A DNA stretch of 64,000 nt from Cupriavidus taiwanensis (lineage in GTDB: Bacteria > Pseudomonadota > Gammaproteobacteria > Burkholderiales > Burkholderiaceae). Each line of letters begins with the position of its first letter. The first letter of the stretch is position 1. Below are positions 1 to 10,345 of this stretch, piece after piece. The stretch spans positions 2,116,734 through 2,180,733 of the forward strand of contig NZ_LT977070.1 in assembly GCF_900250075.1 (NCBI RefSeq), given 5' to 3'. Position numbers and translations under genes: made by a program. The notes under the pieces are model-generated. The model was not told where the DNA came from and did not search any database. It was given only the letters and a program-made list of their open reading frames with translations.

Positions 1-2465
1 TCGTCGATGCGGCTGGCCAGATTGCGCTCCGCGAACAGCGCCTCCTGCGCGGCGCGCTCGAGGTCGCGCAGCTGGTGGCGCGCGCCGGAGAGCTTGCTGT
101 CCAGCGCCTCGAAGGCCATCTGCTGGTCTTCGTGGGTGGCCTGCATCTCGGCCAGCGCGGCGTCGTGCTGCTCGAAGCTGGCTTCGGATTCTGCGCGGAT
201 CGCGCGCTGCTCTTCGATCTGCGCGTGGATCTCTTCCAGTTCCTCGCGGATCTGGCCGCTGCGGGCGGCATAGCGCTCCATCGCCTGCGACAGCTTGAGC
301 ACGTCCATCTGCAGCGTGTGCACGCGGCGGGTGGCCTGCTCGGCACGGGCACGGGCGTCGCCCAGCGCCTGGCTGGCCTGGGTGTAGGCCGCTTCGGCGC
401 GCACCGCTTCGGTCTTGGCTTCATCGGACAGCAGCAGCTGCGCGCGCGCCTGCTTCTGCAGGTTTTCGATTTCCTGCTCGCGCGCGAGCATGCCGGCCTG
501 CTCGGAATCGGCGGCATAGATCTGGATCGCGTTGCGGCCCACCAGGTGGCCTTCGGCGACCACGAACGAGGCGCCTTCGGGCAGCGTATTGCGCGCGGCC
601 AGCGCCTGCGCCATGTCGGTGGCGACATAGACGTCGGCCAGCCAGTCCTGCATCACCGCGCGGATCCCCGGCTCGGTGATCTGCACCAGCGCCATCAGCG
701 GGCGCAGGCCCGCAGGCGTTTCCAGCGGACGGGCCGCGGCCGGCGGCGAGTAGAACGCCAGCTTGGCCGGCGGCGCGTCGGACAGGAAGGCCTTGACCCA
801 GTCCAGGTTCGACACTTCCAGCGCGGCCAGCTTCTCGCGCAGCACGGATTCGAGCGCGTTCTCCCAGCCCGGCTCGATATGGACCTTCTTCCACAGCCGC
901 GGCAGCTCGGCCAGTTCATGTTTGGCGAGCCACGGCTGCACCTTGCCGTCGGTCTGCACGTTTTCCTGCAGCTGGCGCAGCGCCGACAGGCGCGCCTCGA
1001 GCGTGGCGATGGCGGCGGCTTCGCTGTGCACGCGCGCCTGCGCGGCGCGGCGCGCCTCATCCAGGCGCGGCACGTTCGCTTCGGCGTCGGCGAGCACGGC
1101 CTGGGCTTCCTCGACCAGCGCTTCCTGCTCGGCCAGCTCGGCCCGGGCCTGCTCCAGCCGGGTTTCGTCGGGGCGGTCCAGGCCCTTGTCTTCGGCCGAC
1201 AGCCGTTCGCGGCGCTGTTCCAGCTGCTGCAGCATCTGGTCGGCGCTGCGCTGCTGCGCGGCTTCCAGCTTCAGCGCCTGCTCGGCCTGCATGATGCCGG
1301 CGCGCTGCTCGTTGAGCAGCTGCTGGGCGTCGCGCCATTGCGCTTCCAGCGTCGGCAGCTCGTCGTTCTGCTGCGCCACGGCCTCCTGCGCCTCGACCGT
1401 GCGGCCTTCGGCCACGGCCAGGTTTTCCTCGGCCTGCGCGAGCTCGTCGGTGGCCTGCTCGGCCTTGCCCTGCCATTGCTCGCGCTGCGCGGTCAGCGCG
1501 GCGATCTGGGCCTGCACGCGGTTGCGCGACTCGACCACGTAGCGGATCTCGGCCTCGAGCTTGCTGACCTCGGCATTGGCTTCGTACAAGGCGCCCTGGG
1601 CCGCGTGCATGCCATCCGACGCGGCATAGTGCGCGGCGCGCATGGTTTCCAGCTCGGCCTCGACATGGCGCAGCTGCGCGGTCTGCGCTTCGAGGTCGAT
1701 CTGGGCCTGCTCGATGGCGCGCTGGTGGCGTTCCTGCTCCTGCTGCGCCTCGCGCTTGCGCAGCAGCCACAGCAGGTGCTGCTTTTCTTCGCCGTCGGCC
1801 TGCAGCGTCTTGAAGCGCTGCGCCACTTCGGCCTGGCCTTCGAGTTTTTCGAGATTGCTGCCGAGCTCGCGCAGGATGTCTTCGACCCGGGTCAGGTTTT
1901 CGCGGGTGTCGGACAGCCGGTTCTCGGTCTCGCGGCGGCGCTCCTTGTACTTGGACACGCCCGCCGCCTCTTCCAGGAAGATGCGCATGTCATCGGGCTT
2001 GGCCTCGATGATGCGCGAGATCATGCCCTGGCCGATGATGGCGTAGGCGCGCGGGCCCAGGCCCGTGCCCAGGAAGATGTCCTGGATGTCGCGCCGGCGC
2101 ACCGGCTGGTTGTTGATGTAGTAGGACGAGGTGCCGTCGCGGGTCAGCACGCGCTTGACCGCCACTTCGGCGTACTGGCTCCACTGGCCCGCGGCGCGGC
2201 CTTCGGCGTTGTCGAACACCAGCTCGACGCTGGCTCGGCCGGCCTGCTTGCGCGCGGTCGAGCCGTTGAAGATGACGTCCTGCATGGACTCGCCACGCAG
2301 CTCGGACGCGCGTGACTCGCCCAGCACCCAGCGCACCGCATCGATGATGTTGGATTTGCCGCAGCCGTTGGGACCGACGATGCCGACCAGTTGGCCCGGC
2401 ACCTGGAAATTGGTGGGATCGACGAATGACTTGAAGCCCGCCAGCTTGATCGAGGATAGTCGCAC
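1..2465 (-). CDS. smc: Chromosome partition protein SMC (5' part; gene runs off the window)
   Basis: SMC ATPases form the condensin-like complex with ScpA and ScpB that organises and segregates the chromosome. About 821 codons are present, starting from GTG at 2465-2463. The N-terminal head starts MRLSSIKLAGFKSF, and the Walker A loop GPNGCGKSN lies at residues 31-39. Long Glu/Gln/Ala/Arg-rich coiled coil follows, interrupted around residues 500-655 by the non-coiled hinge (WENALESVLREKLAALEVS), then more coiled coil to the edge. The C-terminal head with signature motif and Walker B is outside the window. No strong ribosome-binding site is visible before the GTG, but the family N-terminus fixes it. 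Long open frames on the other strand here are GC-bias shadows. Confidence 0.96.
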   Translation of the reverse strand, partial: MRLSSIKLAGFKSFVDPTNFQVPGQLVGIVGPNGCGKSNIIDAVRWVLGESRASELRGESMQDVIFNGSTARKQAGRASVELVFDNAEGRAAGQWSQYAEVAVKRVLTRDGTSSYYINNQPVRRRDIQDIFLGTGLGPRAYAIIGQGMISRIIEAKPDDMRIFLEEAAGVSKYKERRRETENRLSDTRENLTRVEDILRELGSNLEKLEGQAEVAQRFKTLQADGEEKQHLLWLLRKREAQQEQERHQRAIEQAQIDLEAQTAQLRHVEAELETMRAAHYAASDGMHAAQGALYEANAEVSKLEAEIRYVVESRNRVQAQIAALTAQREQWQGKAEQATDELAQAEENLAVAEGRTVEAQEAVAQQNDELPTLEAQWRDAQQLLNEQRAGIMQAEQALKLEAAQQRSADQMLQQLEQRRERLSAEDKGLDRPDETRLEQARAELAEQEALVEEAQAVLADAEANVPRLDEARRAAQARVHSEAAAIATLEARLSALRQLQENVQTDGKVQPWLAKHELAELPRLWKKVHIEPGWENALESVLREKLAALEVSNLDWVKAFLSDAPPAKLAFYSPPAAARPLETPAGLRPLMALVQITEPGIRAVMQDWLADVYVATDMAQALAARNTLPEGASFVVAEGHLVGRNAIQIYAADSEQAGMLAREQEIENLQKQARAQLLLSDEAKTEAVRAEAAYTQASQALGDARARAEQATRRVHTLQMDVLKLSQAMERYAARSGQIREELEEIHAQIEEQRAIRAESEASFEQHDAALAEMQATHEDQQMAFEALDSKLSGARHQLRDLERAAQEALFAERNLASRID

Positions 2466-2905
2466 GGTTTCTCGTGTGGTATCGGCCACTCCGGCGGTAA
2501 AGCGGGGGGCGGCCTGGTATCGGGTATCGGGGCTATTGCACGGTTTGGAAAAGCCGGGCTGCGCGGGGACCGGCGCGGCGTGACGCCAGCACCTCAAAAC
2601 ACCCCTTCAGCCCGAGAATTGGGGCTAATCATACCATCGCAGATGCCTTCGCCGGCCCGTTTGGGGTCGTCCCCGGGTGTTCGCCGGGCAGTGGAATTCC
2701 CTTGCCTTTCCGACCCTTACAAGCGGTTTCGCAAGCACTTTGGCAAACCACGCGTGGGCGGCCCGCCACGCGTGCCCTGGCCCGCGCCCTGAAACTAATT
2801 AGGGTAAATGCTAGTCTCTGCTCTGTCGGCGTGATGCCGGATGCGCTCCGGTCCCACGCGCCATGAACGCCCCTTGCAGCCTTTGGCCAACCAGGAGGAC
2901 AGAGC
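2466..2905. other. Intergenic region between divergent smc and ferritin-like gene
   Basis: About 440 bases with no convincing gene. It must hold the promoters of smc (leftward) and of the di-iron protein gene (rightward). The most AT-rich part, near 2793-2815, contains TTAGGGTAAAT-like sequence and is the likeliest promoter for the rightward gene. I see no clear consensus pair and no strong hairpin. Confidence 0.5.
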
Positions 2906-3733
2906 ATGAGTGAACCGTCAGCGGCCGAGCGGCCGTGGTCTGTCGACGACATCCGATACGAGGCGATCGACGTCGCGCGCGTGCGCGGCGACCGCGACCT
3001 GTTCTACCTGCTGGTATCGGCCTCGTTCATCGAGAGCGGCTCCGACACCTATGCCGGCAACCTGGCCACTTATTACGCCCGCGTGCCCGAAGCCGCCGGC
3101 TGGCTGTCCGAGCACTGGGAAGCCGAGGAGCTGCAGCATGGCCTGGCGCTGCGGCGCTATGTCGAGCATGTCTGGCCGGAATTCGACTGGGAGCGAGGCT
3201 ATGCGCGCTTCTTCGCCGAATACAGCCAGACCTGCTCGATCGACCAGTTCGAGCCCACCGAGGCGCTGGAAATGGCGGCCCGCTGCGTGGTGGAAACCGG
3301 CACGGCCGCCTACTACCGGGCGCTGGAGCGGGCCAGCGACGAACCGGTGCTGCGCGACCTGACGCGGCGCATTTCCAACGACGAGGTGCGGCACTACAAG
3401 CACTTCCTCCACTTCTTCAACCGCTTCGCCGAGGCCGAGCGCCTGGGCCGGCTGCGCGTGCTGGGTGCGGTGGCGCGCCGGCTGCTGGAGATCAAGAACG
3501 AGGACGCGGCGATCGCGCTGCGCAACGTACTGCGCATGGAACGCGGGGTCGAGTCGGTGCCGGAAGCGGAAGTGCGGGCGCTCAATAGGCGCGTGTCAGG
3601 CGTGATCCGCCGCAACATCCCGATCGAGATGACGGTCAAGATGCTGCTGCGGCCGCTGCAGCTGCACCGCGGCGTGGAGCGCGCGGTGCGCGCGCCGCTG
3701 GTGGCGATGGTTTCGCGGGTGATCCTGCACTGA
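2906..3733 (+). CDS. Ferritin-like di-iron protein (acyl-ACP-desaturase/oxygenase type)
   Basis: A 275-aa all-helical soluble protein with the ligand pattern of non-haem di-iron carboxylate proteins: Glu43 (FIESGSD), Glu75-x2-His78 in EAEELQHG, Glu130 ([10 protein letters not shown]) and Glu160-x2-His163 in [10 protein letters not shown]. That is the E...ExxH...E...ExxH arrangement of ferritin-like oxidases and desaturases. The substrate cannot be told from sequence. The ATG follows the purine-rich stretch ACCAGGAGGACAGAGC, a good ribosome-binding site. It converges on the EamA gene 12 bases downstream and is probably monocistronic. The fold assignment is firm; a catalytic role is inference. 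Confidence 0.8.
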   Translation: MSEPSAAERPWSVDDIRYEAIDVARVRGDRDLFYLLVSASFIESGSDTYAGNLATYYARVPEAAGWLSEHWEAEELQHGLALRRYVEHVWPEFDWERGYARFFAEYSQTCSIDQFEPTEALEMAARCVVETGTAAYYRALERASDEPVLRDLTRRISNDEVRHYKHFLHFFNRFAEAERLGRLRVLGAVARRLLEIKNEDAAIALRNVLRMERGVESVPEAEVRALNRRVSGVIRRNIPIEMTVKMLLRPLQLHRGVERAVRAPLVAMVSRVILH

Positions 3734-3745
3734 GTTGCGCCGGAG

Positions 3746-4714
3746 CTAGTGGCAGGCCGCGGCCTCGGCGCCCGCGGCCGGCGCGGGCGCGGCGCGGCTG
3801 CGGTGCACCAGCCCGGACAAGGCGCCGGCGGCGATGATGCACAGGCCGCCCGCGGCCTCCTTCCAGCTCAGCACCTCGGTCGCCAGCCACCATGACGACA
3901 CCGCGGCGATAACGATCTCGAACAGCATCAGCAGCGACACGCGGTTGGCCGGCAACCGCTGCAGCCCGTACTGCACCACCGAGTTGCTGACCACCAGCAC
4001 CGCCGCCAGCCCCAGCACCAGCATCGCCGCGCTGACCTGCGCGCCCGGCACCACCGCCACCGCCGGACCGTCGAGCAGCAGCGCGGCCGGCACACCGACC
4101 ACGGTGCAGCCGAGGTAGACCACCACCGTGCGTACGCGGGCGTCGGTGTCCGGAAAGCGCTGCCCGGCGCGGCGCGACAGCACATTGTTGACGGCAAAGC
4201 CCATGCCGCCGATCAGCCCGGACCATTCCGCGGCCGAGCCGGGCAGCGGCACGCCCACCTCCGGCGTCCACAGCATCAGCCCGGCGCCGAACAGCGCCAG
4301 CCCCACCAGCGCCAGCCCGGCCGCGGACAGCCGCTCGCCCAGGAACAGCCGTGCGAACAGCGCGGTCCAGACCGGCGTCAGGTAGAACAGCAGCAGCACG
4401 CGCATCACATGCCCGTTGACGCTGCCCCAGACGAAGCCGGCGTTGGTCACGCCCGCCGCCAGGCCGATCGCCAGGAACAGCCAGTGCGGCCGCAGCCCGC
4501 CCAGGTGGCGGCGGAACGCCAGCAGCGACAGCACCGCCGCGACCGCGCTGACCAGCGCCGCGGCATGCATGCCGCCCAGGCCCCAGCCGGCCAGCACGCG
4601 GTACGGGAACCAGGCGATGCCCCACACCGAGGCGCCGATCAGGATGGAAAGCGATGCCTTGACCGCATGGCGGTCGGCCGGCGCCAGCGGCGCCGCAACT
4701 GTCTTTGTGCTCAT
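3746..4714 (-). CDS. EamA/DMT-family inner-membrane transporter
   Basis: 322 aa, almost entirely hydrophobic, with about ten predicted membrane helices arranged as two EamA repeats, the pattern of drug/metabolite exporters (RhaT/YdcZ superfamily). Substrate unknown. Start placed at the ATG giving MSTKTVAAPLAP, just before the first helix (LSILIGASVWGIAWFPY). A longer in-frame reading upstream gives low-complexity Arg/Gly/Pro sequence and runs into the divergent dapC promoter, so it was rejected. No strong ribosome-binding site is seen. The C-terminus is Ala-rich (APAPAAGAEAAACH). Confidence 0.85.
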   Translation of the reverse strand: MSTKTVAAPLAPADRHAVKASLSILIGASVWGIAWFPYRVLAGWGLGGMHAAALVSAVAAVLSLLAFRRHLGGLRPHWLFLAIGLAAGVTNAGFVWGSVNGHVMRVLLLFYLTPVWTALFARLFLGERLSAAGLALVGLALFGAGLMLWTPEVGVPLPGSAAEWSGLIGGMGFAVNNVLSRRAGQRFPDTDARVRTVVVYLGCTVVGVPAALLLDGPAVAVVPGAQVSAAMLVLGLAAVLVVSNSVVQYGLQRLPANRVSLLMLFEIVIAAVSSWWLATEVLSWKEAAGGLCIIAAGALSGLVHRSRAAPAPAAGAEAAACH

Positions 4715-4885
4715 AAAGGGAATCGGTGCGAGGCGAGCCGGCCCGCCCGCCATGCGCGGCAGGCAGCGTCCGGACGGCGCCGGCGGCATCACCGTGGCGT
4801 GATGCCCGCCATCCGTGGCGGCCCAGCCCTCGCCAAAGACCGCCTGGCGGGCCGGGCCGGCGCACGGAAACCCGCGCCGTTCCTC

Positions 4886-4891
4886 TATAAT
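4886..4891 (+). promoter_or_regulatory. Putative -10 box of the dapC promoter
   Basis: A perfect TATAAT, 30 bases before the dapC GTG, in otherwise GC-rich sequence. The matching -35 at about 4863-4868 (CACGGA) is poor, so activity depends mainly on the -10. It implies a 5' leader of only about 20-25 bases. Confidence 0.5.
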
Positions 4892-4921
4892 GCGTCGTTT
4901 TAACCGGCCCCGACTGACACC

Positions 4922-6136
4922 GTGAATCCGCGCCTCGACCTGCTCCAGCCCTACCCGTTCGAGAAACTGCGGGTGCTCTTTGCGCAAGTAAAGGCTGCCG
5001 ACAAGCCGGCCATCAGCTTCGGCATCGGTGAACCCAAGCATCCGACGCCTGCATTCATCAAGCAAGCGCTGGCAGAGTCGCTTGCGGGGCTGGCGAATTA
5101 TCCCACAACGGCCGGCTCCGATGCACTACGGCAGTGCATCGCAGGCTGGCTGGAGCGCCGCTACGGCCTGCCCAGGGTCAATGCCGCCACCGAAGTGCTG
5201 CCCGTGACCGGCTCGCGCGAGGCGCTGTTCGCCTTCGCCCAGACCGTGGTCGACGGCACCCGGCCGGGCGCGCTGGTGCTGTGCCCCAACCCGTTCTACC
5301 AGATCTATGAAGGTGCGGCGCTGCTGGCCGGCGCCACCCCGGTGTTCGCCAACAGCGATCCGGCGCGCAATTTCGCCCCGGCCTTCGACCGCATTGCCGA
5401 CGAGGTCTGGCAGAAGGTGCAGCTGCTCTTTGTCTGCACCCCCGGCAACCCGACCGGCGCGGTGCTGTCGCTGGAAGACTGGCGGCAGCTGTTCGCGCTG
5501 TCCGACCGCTACGGCTTCGTGATCGCCTCCGACGAGTGCTATTCCGAGATCTATTTCGACGAGGGCCGCGCGCCGCTGGGCGCGCTCGAGGCCGCGCACA
5601 AGCTCGGCCGTGCGAACGGGGCCAACCCCTTCGAGCGCCTGGTGGTGTTCTCCAGCCTGTCCAAGCGCTCCAACGTGCCGGGCCTGCGCTCGGGTTTCGT
5701 CGCCGGCGACGCCGCGCTGCTGAAGCAGTTCCTGCTCTACCGCACCTACCACGGCGGCGCCATGAACCCGGCGGTGCAGAGCGCCAGCATCGCCGCGTGG
5801 AACGATGAAGCGCATGTGCGCGAGAACCGCGCCGCCTACGTGCGCAAGTTCAGCGAAGTCACGCCGATGCTGGCGCAAGTCCTCGACGTGGCGCTGCCCG
5901 ATGCCGGCTTCTACCTGTGGGCCGACGTCTCGCGCACCGGCCTGTCGGATACCGAATTCGCCGCGCGCCTGCTGGCCGAGCAGAACGTGACCGTGCTGCC
6001 GGGCAGCTACCTGGCGCGCGAAGCCGACGGCATCAACCCCGGCGCCAACCGCGTGCGCATGGCGCTGGTGGCGACGCCGGAGGAATGCGTGGAGGGGGCG
6101 CGGCGGATCGTGGAATTCTGCAAAGGGCTCGGCTGA
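4922..6136 (+). CDS. dapC: Succinyldiaminopimelate transaminase (DapC)
   Basis: PLP-dependent class I/II aminotransferase making N-succinyl-LL-2,6-diaminopimelate from the keto acid and glutamate in the succinylase lysine/peptidoglycan branch. 404 aa, full length. Visible: cofactor-loop CTPGNPTG (172-179), Asp/Tyr motif SDECYSEIYF (203-212) and the Schiff-base lysine Lys248 in SSLSKRSN. Start is GTG, giving MNPRLDLLQPYPFEKL, the usual N-terminus of proteobacterial DapC. No Shine-Dalgarno is evident, but a TATAAT lies close upstream. dapD and dapE follow, so the context confirms the assignment over a generic aminotransferase. Confidence 0.94.
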   Translation: MNPRLDLLQPYPFEKLRVLFAQVKAADKPAISFGIGEPKHPTPAFIKQALAESLAGLANYPTTAGSDALRQCIAGWLERRYGLPRVNAATEVLPVTGSREALFAFAQTVVDGTRPGALVLCPNPFYQIYEGAALLAGATPVFANSDPARNFAPAFDRIADEVWQKVQLLFVCTPGNPTGAVLSLEDWRQLFALSDRYGFVIASDECYSEIYFDEGRAPLGALEAAHKLGRANGANPFERLVVFSSLSKRSNVPGLRSGFVAGDAALLKQFLLYRTYHGGAMNPAVQSASIAAWNDEAHVRENRAAYVRKFSEVTPMLAQVLDVALPDAGFYLWADVSRTGLSDTEFAARLLAEQNVTVLPGSYLAREADGINPGANRVRMALVATPEECVEGARRIVEFCKGLG

Positions 6137-6159
6137 GGCCTGATTGTCCAATTGTGTTC

Positions 6160-6275
6160 TCCCTCTCCCCTCAAGGGGAGAGGGTCGGGGTGAGGGGTGG
6201 TTTGGCAAGGCACCACGCCCGTAGAACCGCCCACCCTCACCCCCTGCTCTTCTCCCGCAAGCGGGAGAGGAGAGC
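6160..6275. repeat. Dispersed palindromic repeat, family 1 copy A (compound)
   Basis: Between dapC and dapD. It contains a perfect 11-bp hairpin with a 2-base loop (6161-6184, CCCTCTCCCCT/AGGGGAGAGGG) and a second near-perfect one around 6249-6270 (CTCCCGC/GCGGGAG). The two are joined by a long-range inverted pair (GGTGAGGGGTGG near 6189-6200 and CCACCCTCACC near 6231-6241). Related units occur at about 10.2 and 38.6 kb. Such REP-like elements commonly sit in intergenic gaps and may act in transcript stability or attenuation. Confidence 0.8.
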
Positions 6276-6338
6276 AAACAAGAGGTCGAGGCTGAGACTC
6301 GACGACCGAACATCAACATCAACCCTGAGAATCCAACC

Positions 6339-7166
<828 letters not shown>

Positions 7167-7255
7167 GCGCCGCTCGCGGCCCGCATGGGCCGCGACGCCC
7201 CGGGGCCTGGCTCCGGGGCTGATTTCCCGTCGTCACCCGCCTGGCCAGGCTGAAC

Positions 7256-7639
7256 ATGCCCTCCCTCCGCAAGCGACTCATGGCCCTGGATCCCACCACC
7301 GTCAGCACCGTGCTTTCCCTGCTGCCCACCATTCTCGAGCAGGCCAACAAGACCCTCGAGAAACTGAAGAAGAACAAGCGCAAGGACGGCACGCCCGAAG
7401 GCGCGGTGGCCGACGCGCGCGACCCGGCGGCCCGCATCGCCGAACTGGAAGCCGCGCTGGTGCAGCAGGCCGAGGCCGTCAAGCTGCTGGCCGAGCAACA
7501 TGCCATCACCATCGACGCGCTGCGCAAGGAAGCTGCCCGGCTGGACCGGCGCCTGCGGCTGATGACGGCGGTGGCGATGGGCGGCGTGGCGCTGGGCCTG
7601 GGCGGCCTGGTGATCGCGCTGAACCTGCTGTTGCGCTGA
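7256..7639 (+). CDS. Hypothetical coiled-coil protein with C-terminal membrane anchor
   Basis: 127 aa, not recognised. The middle (about 25-95) is charged and heptad-like (LEQANKTLEKLKKNKRK, then AARIAELEAALVQQAEAVKLLAEQ), predicted coiled coil. It ends in a single hydrophobic segment (MTAVAMGGVALGLGGLVIALNLLL), giving a tail-anchored-like layout. A second in-frame ATG at 7280 (MALDPTTVSTVL) is an equally plausible start. Being sandwiched between dapD and the arsC-like/dapE genes suggests co-transcription, but nothing shows a role in lysine synthesis. A repeat element follows it immediately. Confidence 0.7.
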   Translation: MPSLRKRLMALDPTTVSTVLSLLPTILEQANKTLEKLKKNKRKDGTPEGAVADARDPAARIAELEAALVQQAEAVKLLAEQHAITIDALRKEAARLDRRLRLMTAVAMGGVALGLGGLVIALNLLLR

Positions 7640-7647
7640 ACCCATTC

Positions 7648-7716
7648 GTCGTTCCCGCGCAGGCGGGAACCCAGTGACTTCAAACGACGCTGGATTCCCG
7701 CCTGCGCGGGAATGAC
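7648..7716. repeat. Dispersed palindromic repeat, family 2 copy D
   Basis: Two inverted, internally palindromic 27-base arms (7648-7674 and 7690-7716) carrying TTCCCGCGCAGGCGGGAA and ATTCCCGCCTGCGCGGGAAT, separated by 15 bases. The arms are near-perfect reverse complements of one another, so the element can form one long or two short hairpins. A related copy lies at 30721-30806. The right end overlaps the leader of the ArsC-like gene. Confidence 0.85.
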
Positions 7717-7738
7717 AGTGAAAGTAACGAGACTTGCC

Positions 7739-9257
<1,519 letters not shown>

Positions 9258-9282
9258 TTTTTTTTGCAAAGACAACCATTCC

Positions 9283-10176
9283 ATGGCAACGCCCTCTCCC
9301 CTGCGCACCGTGCGCGACCTGCTGCGCCTGGCCGTGTCGCGCTTTACCGCCGCGCGCCTGTCCTTCGGCCACGGCAGCGCCAACGCCTATGACGAGGCGG
9401 CCTACCTGGTGCTGCATACGCTCAACCTTCCGCTCGATACGCTCGACCCGTTCCTCGATGCGCGGCTGCTGCCCGAGGAAGTCGAGGCCGTGCTGAAGGT
9501 GATCGACCGCCGCGTCAACGAGCGCGTGCCGGCCGCCTACATCACCCACGAGGCCTATATGCACGGCCTGCGTTTCTACGTCGATTCGCGCGTGATCGTG
9601 CCGCGCAGCTTTATCGGCGAACTGCTGCAGGAAGGGCTGGAGCCCTGGGTCGGCGAAAGCAGCAGCATCGGCCCGGTGCTGGAGCTGTGCACCGGCTCTG
9701 GCTGCCTGCCGATCGTGGCCGCGCATGTGTGGCCGAACGCGAAGATCGACGCGGTCGACATCTCGCCCGACGCGCTTGCCGTGGCGCGCCGCAACGTCGC
9801 CGACTACAAGATGGACGACCGCATCCGTCTCTACCAGGGCGACCTGTATGCGCCGCTGCCGCATGGCGCGACCTACGATGTGATCCTGACCAACCCGCCG
9901 TACGTCAATGAGGCGTCGATGCAGGCGCTGCCGGCGGAATACCAGGCCGAGCCGCGCATCGCGCTGGCCGGCGGCGACGACGGCATGGACGTGGTGCGGC
10001 GGATCATCGCCGGCGCCAGGGCGCGCCTGAATCCGGGCGGCGTGCTGGTGGTCGAGATCGGCAACGAGCATGCCAATGTGGAAGCGGCGTTCCCGGAACT
10101 GGAGATCGTGTGGCTGCCGGTCAGCGCCGGGGATGAGCAGGTGTTCCTGCTGACGTACGACGCCCTGCCGGGCTGA
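9283..10176 (+). CDS. prmB: 50S ribosomal protein L3 N5-glutamine methyltransferase
   Basis: SAM-dependent methyltransferase modifying a glutamine of ribosomal protein L3. 297 aa. A helical N-terminal substrate domain (about 1-110) precedes a Rossmann domain with motif I VLELCTGSGCLPIVA and the catalytic NPPY in ILTNPPYVNEASM, then LAGGDDGMDVVRRII. The N-terminal region and the sequence after NPPY favour PrmB over the release-factor methyltransferase PrmC. Downstream of dapE in the same orientation and probably co-transcribed. A family-1 repeat lies just after the stop. Confidence 0.9.
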   Translation: MATPSPLRTVRDLLRLAVSRFTAARLSFGHGSANAYDEAAYLVLHTLNLPLDTLDPFLDARLLPEEVEAVLKVIDRRVNERVPAAYITHEAYMHGLRFYVDSRVIVPRSFIGELLQEGLEPWVGESSSIGPVLELCTGSGCLPIVAAHVWPNAKIDAVDISPDALAVARRNVADYKMDDRIRLYQGDLYAPLPHGATYDVILTNPPYVNEASMQALPAEYQAEPRIALAGGDDGMDVVRRIIAGARARLNPGGVLVVEIGNEHANVEAAFPELEIVWLPVSAGDEQVFLLTYDALPG

Positions 10177-10196
10177 TGCGGTAAATCCCGCGCCGG

Positions 10197-10230
10197 TTTG
10201 CTCCCCTCGCCCACTTGCGGGAGAGGGAGC
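10197..10230. repeat. Dispersed palindromic repeat, family 1 copy B (single unit)
   Basis: A single imperfect hairpin unit (CTCCCCTCGCCCACTTG then GGGAGAGGGAG) downstream of prmB. About 30 bases of it match the left part of the copy at 38.6 kb almost exactly. It could serve as the 3' end of the dap-prmB transcript, though no T-run follows. Confidence 0.75.
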
Positions 10231-10345
10231 ACCCAATCGGTATCGCAGCGCGTCGCCCGCGCAATCTGGGCGAACACCGGCCAACCGTTGATCCGGCAAC
10301 GCGCGCAGGCCCTACACTCGCTGCAGAGACAGCGCCACTGACGCC

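Noticed and set aside
75..2315. 746-codon open frame on the plus strand over smc
   Set aside because: Reads as low-complexity Leu/Arg/Gly/His sequence with no domain; it is the antisense shadow of smc created by GC-rich third positions.
6160..6275. Possible CRISPR-like repeat array
   Set aside because: Only two non-identical palindromic units without regular spacers and no cas genes; it belongs to a dispersed intergenic repeat family.
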